Shown one piece after another: positions 17,141 to 25,041 of a stretch of 64,000 nt of DNA. The translations under genes and the position numbers were made by a program. Where the stretch lies: positions 1 to 64,000 of the forward strand of contig NZ_CANMPM010000008.1 in the NCBI RefSeq assembly GCF_947499845.1. The letters run 5' to 3'. How positions within the stretch are numbered: the first letter of the stretch is position 1; each line of letters starts with the position of its first letter. The notes beneath the pieces are model-generated. The model worked only from the letters and a program-made list of their open reading frames with translations, ran no database searches and was not told the origin of the DNA. This DNA is from an uncultured Pseudokineococcus sp. Its GTDB lineage: Bacteria > Actinomycetota > Actinomycetes > Actinomycetales > Quadrisphaeraceae.

Positions 17141-17159
17141 GGCGGGCCCGACGCGTGTT
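17132..17159 (+). promoter_or_regulatory. SigR/SigH-type promoter (autoregulatory candidate)
   Basis: GGGAACA (17132-17138), 17 bp, then TGTT (17156-17159). This fits the GGGAAYA-N16/17-cGTT consensus reported for mycobacterial SigH, which is very close to Streptomyces SigR. It lies about 80 bp before the upstream start codon at 17239 and about 175 bp before the ATG at 17335, where an autoregulated promoter is expected. Confidence 0.6.
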
Positions 17160-17226
17160 GTGCCTCCCAGCAGCGACGGGCCGGCCCGCGGGAGCGGGCG
17201 GGGCGCGTCGAGCACGCACGCGGCCG

Positions 17227-17241
17227 AGGAGGAGGGGCATG
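17227..17241 (+). promoter_or_regulatory. Strong Shine-Dalgarno and alternative upstream start of the sigma gene
   Basis: AGGAGGAGGGG (17227-17237) directly precedes ATG 17239-17241, in frame with the sigma gene 32 codons upstream of the ATG at 17335. Use of this start gives a 272-residue protein. The Shine-Dalgarno is far better than expected by chance, while the downstream ATG has no SD and is instead placed 8 bp after a -10 (TACGCT, 17321-17326). Confidence 0.6.
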
Positions 17242-17334
17242 CTGGTCGTCCTGGACACGCAGAGCCGGCGGGAGGCGCCGCTGCGGCCCGCCGCCGCGGG
17301 CGGCGTCCCGCGCGCGGGACTACGCTCGCGCGAG

Positions 17335-18057
17335 ATGGCAGACGAGCGCACGGCACAGGTCACGGAGCCGACCGCGGCGGACCGCGCCGCGGACGGCGGG
17401 GGCGAGGACGTCCAGCCCCAGGTCGAGGTGGGGGAGGGCGTCGGCGAGCGCTCCTCGCGCGTGTCCGACGAGGAGACGCAGGCGCAGCGCGTGGCCCGCT
17501 TCGAAGCGGAGGCGCTGCAGCACCTGGACCAGCTGTACTCGGCGGCGATGCGCATGACGCGCAACCCCGCCGACGCTGAGGACCTCGTGCAGGAGGCCTT
17601 CACCAAGGCCTTCGCGTCCTTCCACCAGTACCGGCCGGGCACGAACCTCAAGGCCTGGCTGTACCGGATCCTCACCAACACCTACATCAACACCTACCGC
17701 AAGAAGCAGCGGCAGCCGCAGCAGTCGCACTCGGAGGACGTGGAGGACTGGCAGCTCGCGCGCGCCGAGTCGCACACGTCCAGCGGCCTGCGCTCGGCGG
17801 AGACGGATGCCCTGGACCACCTGCCGGACTCCGACGTCAAGGAGGCCCTGCAGCAGATCCCCGAGGACTTCCGCATCGCGGTGTACCTCGCCGACGTCGA
17901 GGGCTTCGCCTACAAGGAGATCGCGGAGATCATGGGCACGCCCATCGGCACCGTGATGTCGCGCCTCCACCGGGGGCGCCGCCAGCTGCGCGACCTGCTC
18001 TCCGACTACGCCCGCGACCGCGGCGTGTCGGCGGCCCGCCAGGGGGCCGACGCATGA
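17335..18057 (+). CDS. sigR: SigR/SigH-type ECF RNA polymerase sigma factor
   Basis: Protein of 240 residues (272 from the upstream start at 17239). An acidic N-terminal extension (1-55) precedes region 2 (about 60-126, with [17 protein letters not shown] and [15 protein letters not shown]) and region 4 (about 165-225, with [24 protein letters not shown], an HTH and [15 protein letters not shown]). These are hallmarks of the SigR/SigH group controlling thioredoxin, mycothiol and protein-quality genes under disulfide stress. Its stop overlaps the rsrA ATG as ATGA. TACGCT 8 bp before ATG 17335 suggests a constitutive leaderless transcript, alongside the SigR-type promoter further upstream. Confidence 0.92.
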   Translation: MADERTAQVTEPTAADRAADGGGEDVQPQVEVGEGVGERSSRVSDEETQAQRVARFEAEALQHLDQLYSAAMRMTRNPADAEDLVQEAFTKAFASFHQYRPGTNLKAWLYRILTNTYINTYRKKQRQPQQSHSEDVEDWQLARAESHTSSGLRSAETDALDHLPDSDVKEALQQIPEDFRIAVYLADVEGFAYKEIAEIMGTPIGTVMSRLHRGRRQLRDLLSDYARDRGVSAARQGADA

Positions 18058-18335
18058 GCGCCGTGGACGGGCCGTCCTCGCAGCCGCGGGAGACCGACTG
18101 CGACGAGGTCATCGACCGGCTCTACGCCTTCCTCGACCACGAGCTGTCCACCGAGGACGAGGTCGACGTGGGCCGCATCCAGCGCCACCTCGACGAGTGC
18201 GCGCCGTGCCTGCGAGAGCGCGACGTGGAGGTCGTCGTGCGCCAGGTCGTCAAGCGCGCCTGCGCGAGCGACTGCGCGCCCGAGACGCTGCGCGTCAAGA
18301 TCCTCACCCAGATCACGCAGGTGCGCTCCAGCTAG
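18054..18335 (+). CDS. rsrA: Zinc-containing redox-sensing anti-sigma factor
   Basis: Protein of 93 residues. The ZAS signature H-x3-C-x2-C is present as His45, Cys49 and Cys52, with Cys16 near the N-terminus and Cys69/Cys73 further on. In this family, oxidation forms a disulfide, releases zinc and frees the sigma factor. The [16 protein letters not shown] start is typical. The ATG overlaps the sigma stop by four bases, which helps keep the partners stoichiometric. Confidence 0.92.
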   Translation: MSAVDGPSSQPRETDCDEVIDRLYAFLDHELSTEDEVDVGRIQRHLDECAPCLRERDVEVVVRQVVKRACASDCAPETLRVKILTQITQVRSS

Positions 18336-18368
18336 GGGCGCCGAGCCGCACGACGGCGGCCCACCACG

Positions 18369-18416
18369 ACGACGACGGGCCCGCACCACCGCGAGGTGGT
18401 GCGGGCCCGTCGTCGT
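18369..18416. terminator. Bidirectional terminator after rsrA
   Basis: A perfect 22-bp stem (18369-18390 with 18395-18416) closed by a GCGA tetraloop, between the convergent rsrA and bL37 genes. Confidence 0.85.
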
Positions 18417-18462
18417 GCTGCGGCCGTCCCGGGCGGGCGCGGCCCACCGGGGTGGGCCGTGC

Positions 18463-18537
18463 TCAGCTGTTGGGGCGGTTGCCGTGGTTCGCGCTGCTCT
18501 TCTTGCGCGAGCGGCGCTTGCGGGCGCGCTTGCTCAT
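18463..18537 (-). CDS. Large-subunit ribosomal protein bL37-like microprotein (24 residues)
   Basis: A 24-codon gene with ATG at 18537 and TGA at 18463, preceded by a strong GAGGAGG Shine-Dalgarno. The product begins MSKRARKRRSRKK and ends ANHGNRPNS, very close in length and in the ANHGxRPN end to the actinobacterial ribosomal protein bL37 described from mycobacterial ribosome structures. It is highly basic, as expected for rRNA binding. Its position beside rsrA agrees with other actinobacteria. It is short enough to be missed by routine gene calling. Confidence 0.85.
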   Translation of the reverse strand: MSKRARKRRSRKKSSANHGNRPNS

Positions 18538-18681
18538 GCCGCCTCCTCGTCCGTCGGAAGACCCGCGGTCGCGGGCGGGCACGATCGTCCCACAGCGCAG
18601 TGAGGCGCCGCGTCGACCACGGGCACCGGCGCGGAGGCGGGTGGTCGTGCACCTACCGCGGGTGGTGAGGTGCCGACCGCA

Positions 18682-19010
18682 GGTGGTGGTGCGGGCGCGG
18701 AGAGCACGTCAGGCCGGCGCCCGGACCCCCGCGGGCGGTGACCACGGCGCGCCGAGCCAGTGCCGGAGCGCGATCGCAGGTGGGGGCCGCGCCCACCTCG
18801 GGTGGTGGTGCGGGCGCGGAGAGCACGTCGGGCCGGCGCCCGGACCCCCGCGGGCGGTGACCACGGCGCGCCGAGCCAGTGCCGGAGCGCGATCGCAGGT
18901 GGGGGCCGCGCCCACCTCGGGTGGTGGTGCGGGCGCGGAGAGCACGTCGGGCCGGCGCCCGGACCCCCGCGGGCGGTGACCACGGCGCGCCGAGCCAGTG
19001 CCGGAGCGCG
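18682..19010. repeat. 119-bp tandem repeat, nearly three copies
   Basis: Units start at 18682, 18801 and 18920; the third breaks off near 19010. Copies B and C look identical over their shared length; copy A differs at one base near 18711, and the flank just before it is only partly related. The period is not a multiple of three, so no reading frame is preserved between copies and the unit is unlikely to be coding. It fills most of the 598-bp gap between bL37 and the biotin carrier gene. No CRISPR-like spacer structure, tRNA or IS features are present. Confidence 0.9.
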
Positions 19011-19135
19011 CGCGCCACCACCCGCCCGCCCCGCCCGCTCCGCGACCACGACCCGCCACGCGATCACGCCCGCCCCCCGCCTCCACCCGGCCCCGCCTCG
19101 CCGGGTCCGGCCCCGGGCGTGGTTCGATCGGCGCC

Positions 19136-19363
19136 GTGGAGAGCGTCCGGGCGGAGATGGTGGCGGGGGTCCTCAGCATCGCGGTGGACGTCGGCGAGGT
19201 GGTCGAGGCCGGCCAGACGCTGCTGCTGCTGGAGTCGATGAAGATGGAGATCCCCGTGGTCCCCGAGGGGCGCGGGCGCGTCGCGCGGGTGACGGTGAGC
19301 CCGGGCGACGTCGTCCAGGAGGGCGACCTGCTCGTGGTCCTCGAGGCGGCACCGGCCCCCTGA
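19136..19363 (+). CDS. Stand-alone biotin/lipoyl carrier protein
   Basis: Protein of 75 residues forming one biotinyl/lipoyl domain. The ESMKMEIPV motif marks the biotinylated Lys, flanked by the usual glycine turns. Mycobacterial TB7.3 (Rv3221c) is the same size and also sits next to the sigH-rshA pair, so this is probably its ortholog. Which carboxylase or partner it serves is not shown by the window, since no biotin carboxylase gene is present. GTG at 19136 follows a TTCGAT hexamer by 7 bp, possibly a weak -10. Confidence 0.85.
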   Translation: MESVRAEMVAGVLSIAVDVGEVVEAGQTLLLLESMKMEIPVVPEGRGRVARVTVSPGDVVQEGDLLVVLEAAPAP

Positions 19364-19420
19364 GGCGCTCGCGCCGCTAGCGTGCCCCCGCGGCGGGGTC
19401 GGCGGACGGGCGGAGCGGGC

Positions 19421-21412
19421 GTGGACGAGCAGGTGGCGCGGGAGCCGCGACCGGTGACGGGGCGGGTGCCGCAGCCGGTCGCCGCGGCCGCGGACGACCT
19501 CCTGGCGGGCCTGGCGCCGGAGCGCCGCGAGCTGTTCCACCTGCGCGTCGAGCGCTGGTGGCCCGACGTGCGTGAGGGGCTCGCGGCCGTCCACGGGAGC
19601 GAGGCGGCCGCGCGCCTGGAGGTGCGGCTCCTGCGGGCCGCCGCCACCTCCTACGCCCGTCGCGACGAGGAGCTCCACCGCCTCGACCAGGCCCGGACGC
19701 TGGCGCCCGACTGGTTCCAGCGCCCGGGGATGCTCGGCTACGCGGCCTACGCCGACCGCTTCGCCGGCACCCTCGCGGGGGTCCGCGACCGGCTGCCCCT
19801 GCTGGAGGAGCTCGGCGTCACGTACCTGCACCTCATGCCCCTCCTGCTGCCGCGGGAGGGTGACAGCGACGGCGGGTACGCCGTGGCCGACTACCGCCGC
19901 GTGCGCCCGGACCTCGGCACCACCGAGGACCTGCGGGAGCTGGCGACCACCCTGCGCGGCCGCGGCGTGAGCCTGGTGCTCGACCTCGTGCTCAACCACG
20001 TGGCGCGCGAGCACCCGTGGGCCGAGCTGGCGCGGCGCGGCACTCCCGAGGAGAGGGCGCGCTACCGGGGCTACTTCCACGTCTTCGGCGACCGCGAGGG
20101 GCCCGACGCCTTCGAGCGGACGCTGCCGGAGGTCTTCCCGGACACCTCGCCCGGCAGCTTCACGTGGGACGACGAGCTGGGCGCCTGGGTCTGGACGACC
20201 TTCAACAGCTTCCAGTGGGACCTCGACTGGTCCTCGCCCGAGGTCCTCGCCGAGATGGTCGACGTCGTCCTCCACCTCGCCGACCTCGGCGTCGAGGTGC
20301 TGCGCCTGGACGCCGTGGCCTTCCTCTGGAAGCGCCTGGGCACGAGCTGCCAGAACCAGCCCGAGGTCCACGACCTCGTCCAGGTGCTCCGCGGCGTCAC
20401 CCGGGTGGCCTGCCCGGGCCTGCTGCTCAAGGCCGAGGCGATCGTCGCGCCCGACGACCTGGTGCCCTACCTCGGCACCGGTGCGCACGCCGGGCGCGTC
20501 AGCGACCTCGCCTACCACAACAGCCTCATGGTCCAGGTGTGGTCGATGCTCGCGACGGGCGACGTCGTGCTGGCGACGCGCGCCCTGCAGCGCATCCCGC
20601 CCGCCCCCTCGTCCACCGCGTGGATCACGTACGTGCGCTGCCACGACGACATCGGCTGGGCGGTCTCCGACGAGGACGCCGCCGCCGTCGGCCTCTCCGG
20701 CCACGGGCACCGGTCGTTCCTCGCGGACTGGTACTCCGGCGCCTTCCCCGGCTCCCCGGCCACGGGGCTGGTCTTCCAGGAGGACCCGGCGACGGGCGAC
20801 CGGCGCACGAGCGGCGCCACGGCGGCGCTCACCGGGCTGGAGGCGGCGCTCGCGCGGGGCGGGCGGCCGGGGGACGCGGACGTCGACCTCGCCGTGCGGC
20901 GCCTCCTCCTGGCCCACGCGGTCGTCCTCGCGTGGGGCGGCGTCCCCGTGCTGTGGTCCGGCGACGAGGTCGGCCAGCCCGGCGACCCCGGCTGGGCGGG
21001 CGAGCCCGGCCACGAGGCCGACAACCGCTGGGTCCACCGCCCCCGCGCCTCGGAGGTCCTCCTCGCCGAGCGCCACGACCCCTCGACCGTCGCGGGCACC
21101 GTCTTCGCGGGCGTCCGCCACCTCGCCCGCACGCGCGCGTCGCTGCCGCACCTTCACGCCGCGACGCCGGCGCAGGTGCTCGACCCGAGCGACCCGGGGG
21201 TCCTCGTCGTCCTGCGCCGCCACCCGGAGGGGGATCTGCTGCTGCTCGCCAACGTCACGGGCTCCTGGCGGCCGTTCCCGGGCGAGCGCCTCGACGCCGC
21301 GGGCCTCGGCGGCGCCCCCGACGCCCTCACCGGGCGGGTGCCCGAGCGCGGCGGCGACGGGGCGCTGTGGCTCTCGCCCTACGACGTCGTCTGGCTCGTC
21401 GGCTCGCGCTGA
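19421..21412 (+). CDS. Amylosucrase (GH13)
   Basis: Protein of 663 residues (GTG 19421; GTG 19382 would add 13). It follows Neisseria-type amylosucrase closely: FNSFQWDLDW, then VLRLDAVAFLWKRLGTSC with nucleophile Asp297, LLKAEAIVAP with acid/base Glu339, and RCHDDIGW with Asp409. Amylosucrase transfers glucose from sucrose to an alpha-1,4-glucan, releasing fructose. No signal peptide is seen, so it acts in the cytoplasm. The -10 TAGCGT at 19378-19383 with a GGAG-type SD before 19421 supports the later start. No sucrose transporter or fructokinase lies nearby. Confidence 0.88.
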   Translation: MDEQVAREPRPVTGRVPQPVAAAADDLLAGLAPERRELFHLRVERWWPDVREGLAAVHGSEAAARLEVRLLRAAATSYARRDEELHRLDQARTLAPDWFQRPGMLGYAAYADRFAGTLAGVRDRLPLLEELGVTYLHLMPLLLPREGDSDGGYAVADYRRVRPDLGTTEDLRELATTLRGRGVSLVLDLVLNHVAREHPWAELARRGTPEERARYRGYFHVFGDREGPDAFERTLPEVFPDTSPGSFTWDDELGAWVWTTFNSFQWDLDWSSPEVLAEMVDVVLHLADLGVEVLRLDAVAFLWKRLGTSCQNQPEVHDLVQVLRGVTRVACPGLLLKAEAIVAPDDLVPYLGTGAHAGRVSDLAYHNSLMVQVWSMLATGDVVLATRALQRIPPAPSSTAWITYVRCHDDIGWAVSDEDAAAVGLSGHGHRSFLADWYSGAFPGSPATGLVFQEDPATGDRRTSGATAALTGLEAALARGGRPGDADVDLAVRRLLLAHAVVLAWGGVPVLWSGDEVGQPGDPGWAGEPGHEADNRWVHRPRASEVLLAERHDPSTVAGTVFAGVRHLARTRASLPHLHAATPAQVLDPSDPGVLVVLRRHPEGDLLLLANVTGSWRPFPGERLDAAGLGGAPDALTGRVPERGGDGALWLSPYDVVWLVGSR

Positions 21413-21419
21413 GCGAGGC

Positions 21420-21497
21420 CCGGGCTCGTGGTCCGGGTGCATGGCCCGGGCTCACGGTCCGGGCTCACGGTCCGGGCTCAGGGTGCGGGCGGGACGT
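21420..21497. repeat. 13-bp tandem repeat between amylosucrase and pilT
   Basis: Five units near CCGGGCTCACGGT (start points 21420, 21433, 21446, 21459, 21472) and a sixth degenerate one. The unit has the same length as the array at 17076 and shares the CCGGGnnnnCGG frame with it. Confidence 0.8.
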
Positions 21498-21511
21498 GCC
21501 GATGGGACGGC

Positions 21512-22636
21512 GTGACCACTGCGCCCGCGACGTCCACGCCGCCGGAGACGCCCGCCGAGGAGCTGTCCGTCTGGCCCTTCCTGCGGGCGCTGTGCGACCT
21601 GCAGGGCTCGGACCTGCACTGCAAGGTCGGCTCGCCGCCGCGGGTGCGCATCGACGGTCGCCTGCGGCGCCTGCAGTTCCGCGACCTCACCTTCGCGGAC
21701 ACCGAGGGCCTGCTGCGGCAGGTCATGCGCGAGGACGCGCGGGAGCGCTTCGCGCAGACCCTCGAGGCCGACTTCGCCTACTCCGTCCCCGGCATGGGGC
21801 GCTTCCGCGTCAACGCCTTCCGAGCGCGCGGGTCGGTGGGCCTCGTCATCCGCCGGGTGGCCGTGGGCGCGGTCCCGCTCTCCGACCTCGGCCTGCCCGC
21901 GGTCGTCGGGACCCTGGCTCTCGAGCCGCGGGGCCTCGTCCTCGTCACCGGGCCCACCGGCTCGGGCAAGACGACGACGCTCGCCGGGATGGTCGACCAC
22001 ATCAACAGCAACCGGGAGGTCCACCTGCTCACGGTCGAGGACCCCATCGAGGTCCTCCACCAGGACAAGCTCGCCATGATCAACCAGCGCGAGCTGGGGC
22101 TCGACACCGCCAGCTTCGGCAGCGCCCTGCGGGCGGCGATGCGCCAGGACCCCGACGTCGTCCTCGTCGGCGAGATGCGCGACGCCGACACCGTGCGGGC
22201 CGCGCTCGCGGCGGCCGAGACCGGCCACTTCGTCATGAGCACGCTCCACACGACGGACGCGACGGAGACGGTGGCGCGGATCATCGACTTCTTCCCCCAC
22301 CACGAGCAGCAGCAGGTGCGCCTGTCCCTCGCCGGCTCGCTGCGGGGCATCGTCTGCCAGCGCCTCGTGCCCCGCGCCGACGGCCAGGGCCGCGCCGTCA
22401 CCGTGGAGGTGTGCGTGGGCACGGGGCGGGTGGCGGACGCCGTCGCCGACCCCGAGAAGACGGCCACCATCGCCGACCTCGTCGCCGACGGCGCCTTCTA
22501 CGGCATGCAGACCTTCGACCAGCACCTCGTGCAGCTCTACCGCGACGGCGTGGTCGGCCTCGACGACGCCATGGCCGCCGCCACGCGCCCGCACGACCTC
22601 GCCGTGGAGATGCGCCGGCTCGGGCTCGTGGCCTGA
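21512..22636 (+). CDS. pilT: Type IV pilus retraction ATPase PilT-like
   Basis: Protein of 374 residues. N-terminal PAS-like domain (about 18-130) and a secretion ATPase domain with Walker A GPTGSGKTT (147-155), Asp box EDPIE (176-180), Walker B VVLVGEMRD (216-224) and His box STLHTTDA. PilT hexamers power pilus retraction at the inner membrane. No pilin, PilB, PilC or PilM-Q gene is in the window, so this is an orphan copy. GTG at 21512 was chosen because the frame upstream is repeat-derived. It is followed after 34 bp by the BrkB-like gene. Confidence 0.85.
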   Translation: MTTAPATSTPPETPAEELSVWPFLRALCDLQGSDLHCKVGSPPRVRIDGRLRRLQFRDLTFADTEGLLRQVMREDARERFAQTLEADFAYSVPGMGRFRVNAFRARGSVGLVIRRVAVGAVPLSDLGLPAVVGTLALEPRGLVLVTGPTGSGKTTTLAGMVDHINSNREVHLLTVEDPIEVLHQDKLAMINQRELGLDTASFGSALRAAMRQDPDVVLVGEMRDADTVRAALAAAETGHFVMSTLHTTDATETVARIIDFFPHHEQQQVRLSLAGSLRGIVCQRLVPRADGQGRAVTVEVCVGTGRVADAVADPEKTATIADLVADGAFYGMQTFDQHLVQLYRDGVVGLDDAMAAATRPHDLAVEMRRLGLVA

Positions 22637-22670
22637 GCGCACCGTCGGTCGGCGGTCGGAGGGCCGCGGC

Positions 22671-23588
22671 GTGCGAGGCTGGGGCGTGCCCCTCGCGCCG
22701 TCCCGCCCGCCCGAGCGCAGGCTGACCCGGCGCGAGGTCCTGCGGCGGCTGCCCGGGCCCACGCGGCAGCTCCTGCGGCGCCGCGAGCTCCCGCTGACCG
22801 CCGCGGGCCTCACCTTCTACGGGGCTCTCGCGGCGGTGCCCTCGGTCCTCATCGCCGTCCGCGTCGCGGGCTGGCTCGTCGGCGAGGACCGGGTGCTCGC
22901 CCTCGGCGCGTCCCTGCAGGCCGCGCTGCCCTCGGCGATGTCCGCCGACGTCGTCGCCCGGTCCGTCGTCGTCTACGGGCTCGGCGTCGCCTGGCCCGTC
23001 GTCATCTTCAGCCTCTTCCCCGCGAGCCTGTACGGGGAGGGGCTGCGCCGCGCCTACACGGCCCTGGGGGGAGGGGCGTCCTCCGAGGCGACCCACCCCG
23101 GCGACGGCGGGGCCCAGCGGTGGGCTCGCGTCCTCGGCTCCGGCTGGCGGGCCCGCGCGTCGGTGCTGCCCGTCCTGGCGGCGGCGCCGCTGCTGCTGCT
23201 CGTCGTCCTCGGCGTGACCCCGCTCGTGGCCGACCTGTTCTCCCAGGGCGCGCGGGGGACGGCCCTCGGCGTCTACGTCGCCCTCAACGTCGACTGGGTC
23301 GTCATCTCCCTGCCGCTCGCGTGGACCTTCCGCACCGTCGCGCCGCAGCACCTGTCCTGGCGCGCGGCCCTGGCCGGGGGCTTCGCCACGGGCGCCTTCG
23401 TCGCCGGCTTCGTGCAGGGGATCGTGCTCTTCGTGGCCCTGCCGGTCGACATCGGGGCGCCCTTCGGCGGTTCCGCACCCGTGGGCGGCGTGATCGCGGC
23501 CCTGCTGTGGCTCTGGCTGCTCCACGTCGTCGTGCTCGTGGGCTTCGCCGCCACCCTCTCGGCCGTGCGCCTGCGCCGCGAGGGCTGA
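22671..23588 (+). CDS. YihY/BrkB-family inner membrane protein
   Basis: Protein of 305 residues with about six hydrophobic segments and the family's LTAAGLTFYGALAAVPSVLIA opening block. Annotated elsewhere as virulence factor BrkB or YihY, with no firmly established activity. GTG at 22671 has a GGAGGG Shine-Dalgarno 7 bp upstream; a GTG five codons inside is less well placed. It lies 34 bp behind pilT and may be cotranscribed. Confidence 0.78.
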   Translation: MRGWGVPLAPSRPPERRLTRREVLRRLPGPTRQLLRRRELPLTAAGLTFYGALAAVPSVLIAVRVAGWLVGEDRVLALGASLQAALPSAMSADVVARSVVVYGLGVAWPVVIFSLFPASLYGEGLRRAYTALGGGASSEATHPGDGGAQRWARVLGSGWRARASVLPVLAAAPLLLLVVLGVTPLVADLFSQGARGTALGVYVALNVDWVVISLPLAWTFRTVAPQHLSWRAALAGGFATGAFVAGFVQGIVLFVALPVDIGAPFGGSAPVGGVIAALLWLWLLHVVVLVGFAATLSAVRLRREG

Positions 23589-23616
23589 GCCCCGCGAGCG
23601 GGGGCCCGCGGGGCTC
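23587..23616. terminator. Terminator between brkB-like and glpQ-like genes
   Basis: Perfect 10-bp stem GAGCCCCGCG / CGCGGGGCTC with a 10-nt loop, starting within the stop region of the BrkB-like gene and lying between convergent genes. Confidence 0.7.
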
Positions 23617-23641
23617 GGACGGTCGAGGTGATGGCTGCGGC

Positions 23642-24748
23642 TCAGGGGGCGGCGAGCGTCGTCCCGTCGTCCGGCGCCGGACCGGCGTCCGCCGGGACGG
23701 GGCCGGCGGACGCGGCGGTCGTCGTGCCGCCGCGCCGCGGCGCGGGCACGGGGGAGCGGCGCCCCTCCACCCACCCGAGCATGCGGTCGGGGCGGTTGGT
23801 GATGACGCCGTCCGCTCCGGCCTCCTCCAGCTGCGCCCACCGGGCGGCGTCGTCGACCGTCCACACCCACACGGCCACGCCGAGGTCGTGGAGGGCGCCG
23901 ACGACCTCGGGTGCGCCCACCACGAGGCGCGCACCGGGGTTCACGGCCGAGAGGCGGTGCTCCGCGACGAGGCGGCGCACCTCCTCGGACACGCGCGGAG
24001 GACCGCCCGTCGCGTCGTGCCCCGGCCCGTCCGGCGTCCCCCCGCCGGCCTCGAGGAGGGGGACCCCGCCACCCTCGCGCAGCAGCAGGCCGAGCGCGAG
24101 GTCCGGCGCCGCGTGGGCGCACGCGGCCACGGTGCCCGCGTCGAAGGACTGGAGCACGACCCGCTCGGCGAGCCCCCGGGCGCGGACGGCCGCGACCACG
24201 GGCGCCACCTCGGCCGGCGTCCACGAGCCCTTGAGCTCGAGCAGGAGGTGCGGCTCGTCGTGGGCGGCCGCCCAGTCCAGGAGCTCGTCGAGCAGCGGGA
24301 CGCGGGCGCCGCCGAAGCCGGGGGCGAACCAGGAGCCGGCGTCGAGGGCGGCCACCTCGGCGGCGGTGAGGCCGGCGAGGTCCCCGGCGCCGTCGGTGGT
24401 GCGCTCCATCCGCGGGTCGTGGAGGACGACGGCGACGCCGTCCCGCGTGCGGCGCAGGTCCGTCTCGACCCACGGCGCACCGGCGCGGCGCGCGGCCTCG
24501 AAGGCGGCCAGGGTGTTCTCGGGGGCCGTCGAGGAGCTCCCGCGGTGGGCCACGACGGCGGGCGGCGCCCCGGGCGCGCGCCGCAGCAGCGGCCGGGGGC
24601 CGCGGCGCACCGCGGCGCCGGCGTCCGGGGGGTCCGCGGGCGGTGCGCCCGGGTCCTCGGTCGGCGGTCCCGCAGCCGCGCCGGGCGCTGCGGGCGGGGG
24701 CGTCGAGGGGGTGGGCGCTGGTGCGGGGACGCGACGCGTCGTCGTCAT
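23642..24748 (-). CDS. Glycerophosphodiester phosphodiesterase
   Basis: Protein of 368 residues. A Pro/Ala-rich N-terminus (1-60) precedes the GDPD TIM barrel: VVAHRGSSSTAPENT, WVETDLRRTRDGVAVVLHDP and LLLELKG carry the catalytic His and acidic metal ligands. It cleaves glycerophosphodiesters to glycerol 3-phosphate and an alcohol. No convincing signal peptide is seen; the Pro-rich start could be a linker. A -10 TAGCGT (complement of 24800-24805) implies a leader of about 45 nt containing a small GC hairpin (24765-24782). Confidence 0.87.
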   Translation of the reverse strand: MTTTRRVPAPAPTPSTPPPAAPGAAAGPPTEDPGAPPADPPDAGAAVRRGPRPLLRRAPGAPPAVVAHRGSSSTAPENTLAAFEAARRAGAPWVETDLRRTRDGVAVVLHDPRMERTTDGAGDLAGLTAAEVAALDAGSWFAPGFGGARVPLLDELLDWAAAHDEPHLLLELKGSWTPAEVAPVVAAVRARGLAERVVLQSFDAGTVAACAHAAPDLALGLLLREGGGVPLLEAGGGTPDGPGHDATGGPPRVSEEVRRLVAEHRLSAVNPGARLVVGAPEVVGALHDLGVAVWVWTVDDAARWAQLEEAGADGVITNRPDRMLGWVEGRRSPVPAPRRGGTTTAASAGPVPADAGPAPDDGTTLAAP

Positions 24749-25041
24749 GGGGGCTCCCGGGCGGGGTCACCCGGGCGGGCCCGGGTGCTGACGAGGACGA
24801 CGCTACGTCGGCCCGGTGCCGCCGCGCACGACCGACGCCCCCGTCGGCGCGGGTCTCCGCGGAGATTTCACCGTCCCGCCACCGGGCGGCTCCCCGGCGG
24901 TCGCCGGGCGGGTGGGGACGCCGCCTGCGGCGGTCGGCACGGCGCGGCACGATGGCGACCGCCCGACCCGTCCACGACCAGGACCACGAGGGGCGGCCCG
25001 CCCGGACCCCGGAGGGCCGTACCGGCGCCGAGGAGGCCCCC

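Noticed and set aside
17038-17238. Sigma-factor frame extended to 17038
   Set aside because: That part is encoded by the 13-bp repeat and GC-rich sequence, without SD; only the 17239 start has support.
18682-19010. CRISPR array
   Set aside because: The units are contiguous 119-bp direct repeats without unique spacers, and no cas genes are present.
18653-19021. Repetitive minus-strand protein encoded by the 119-bp repeat
   Set aside because: The period shifts the frame at each unit, so the peptide changes register; no start signal or domain.
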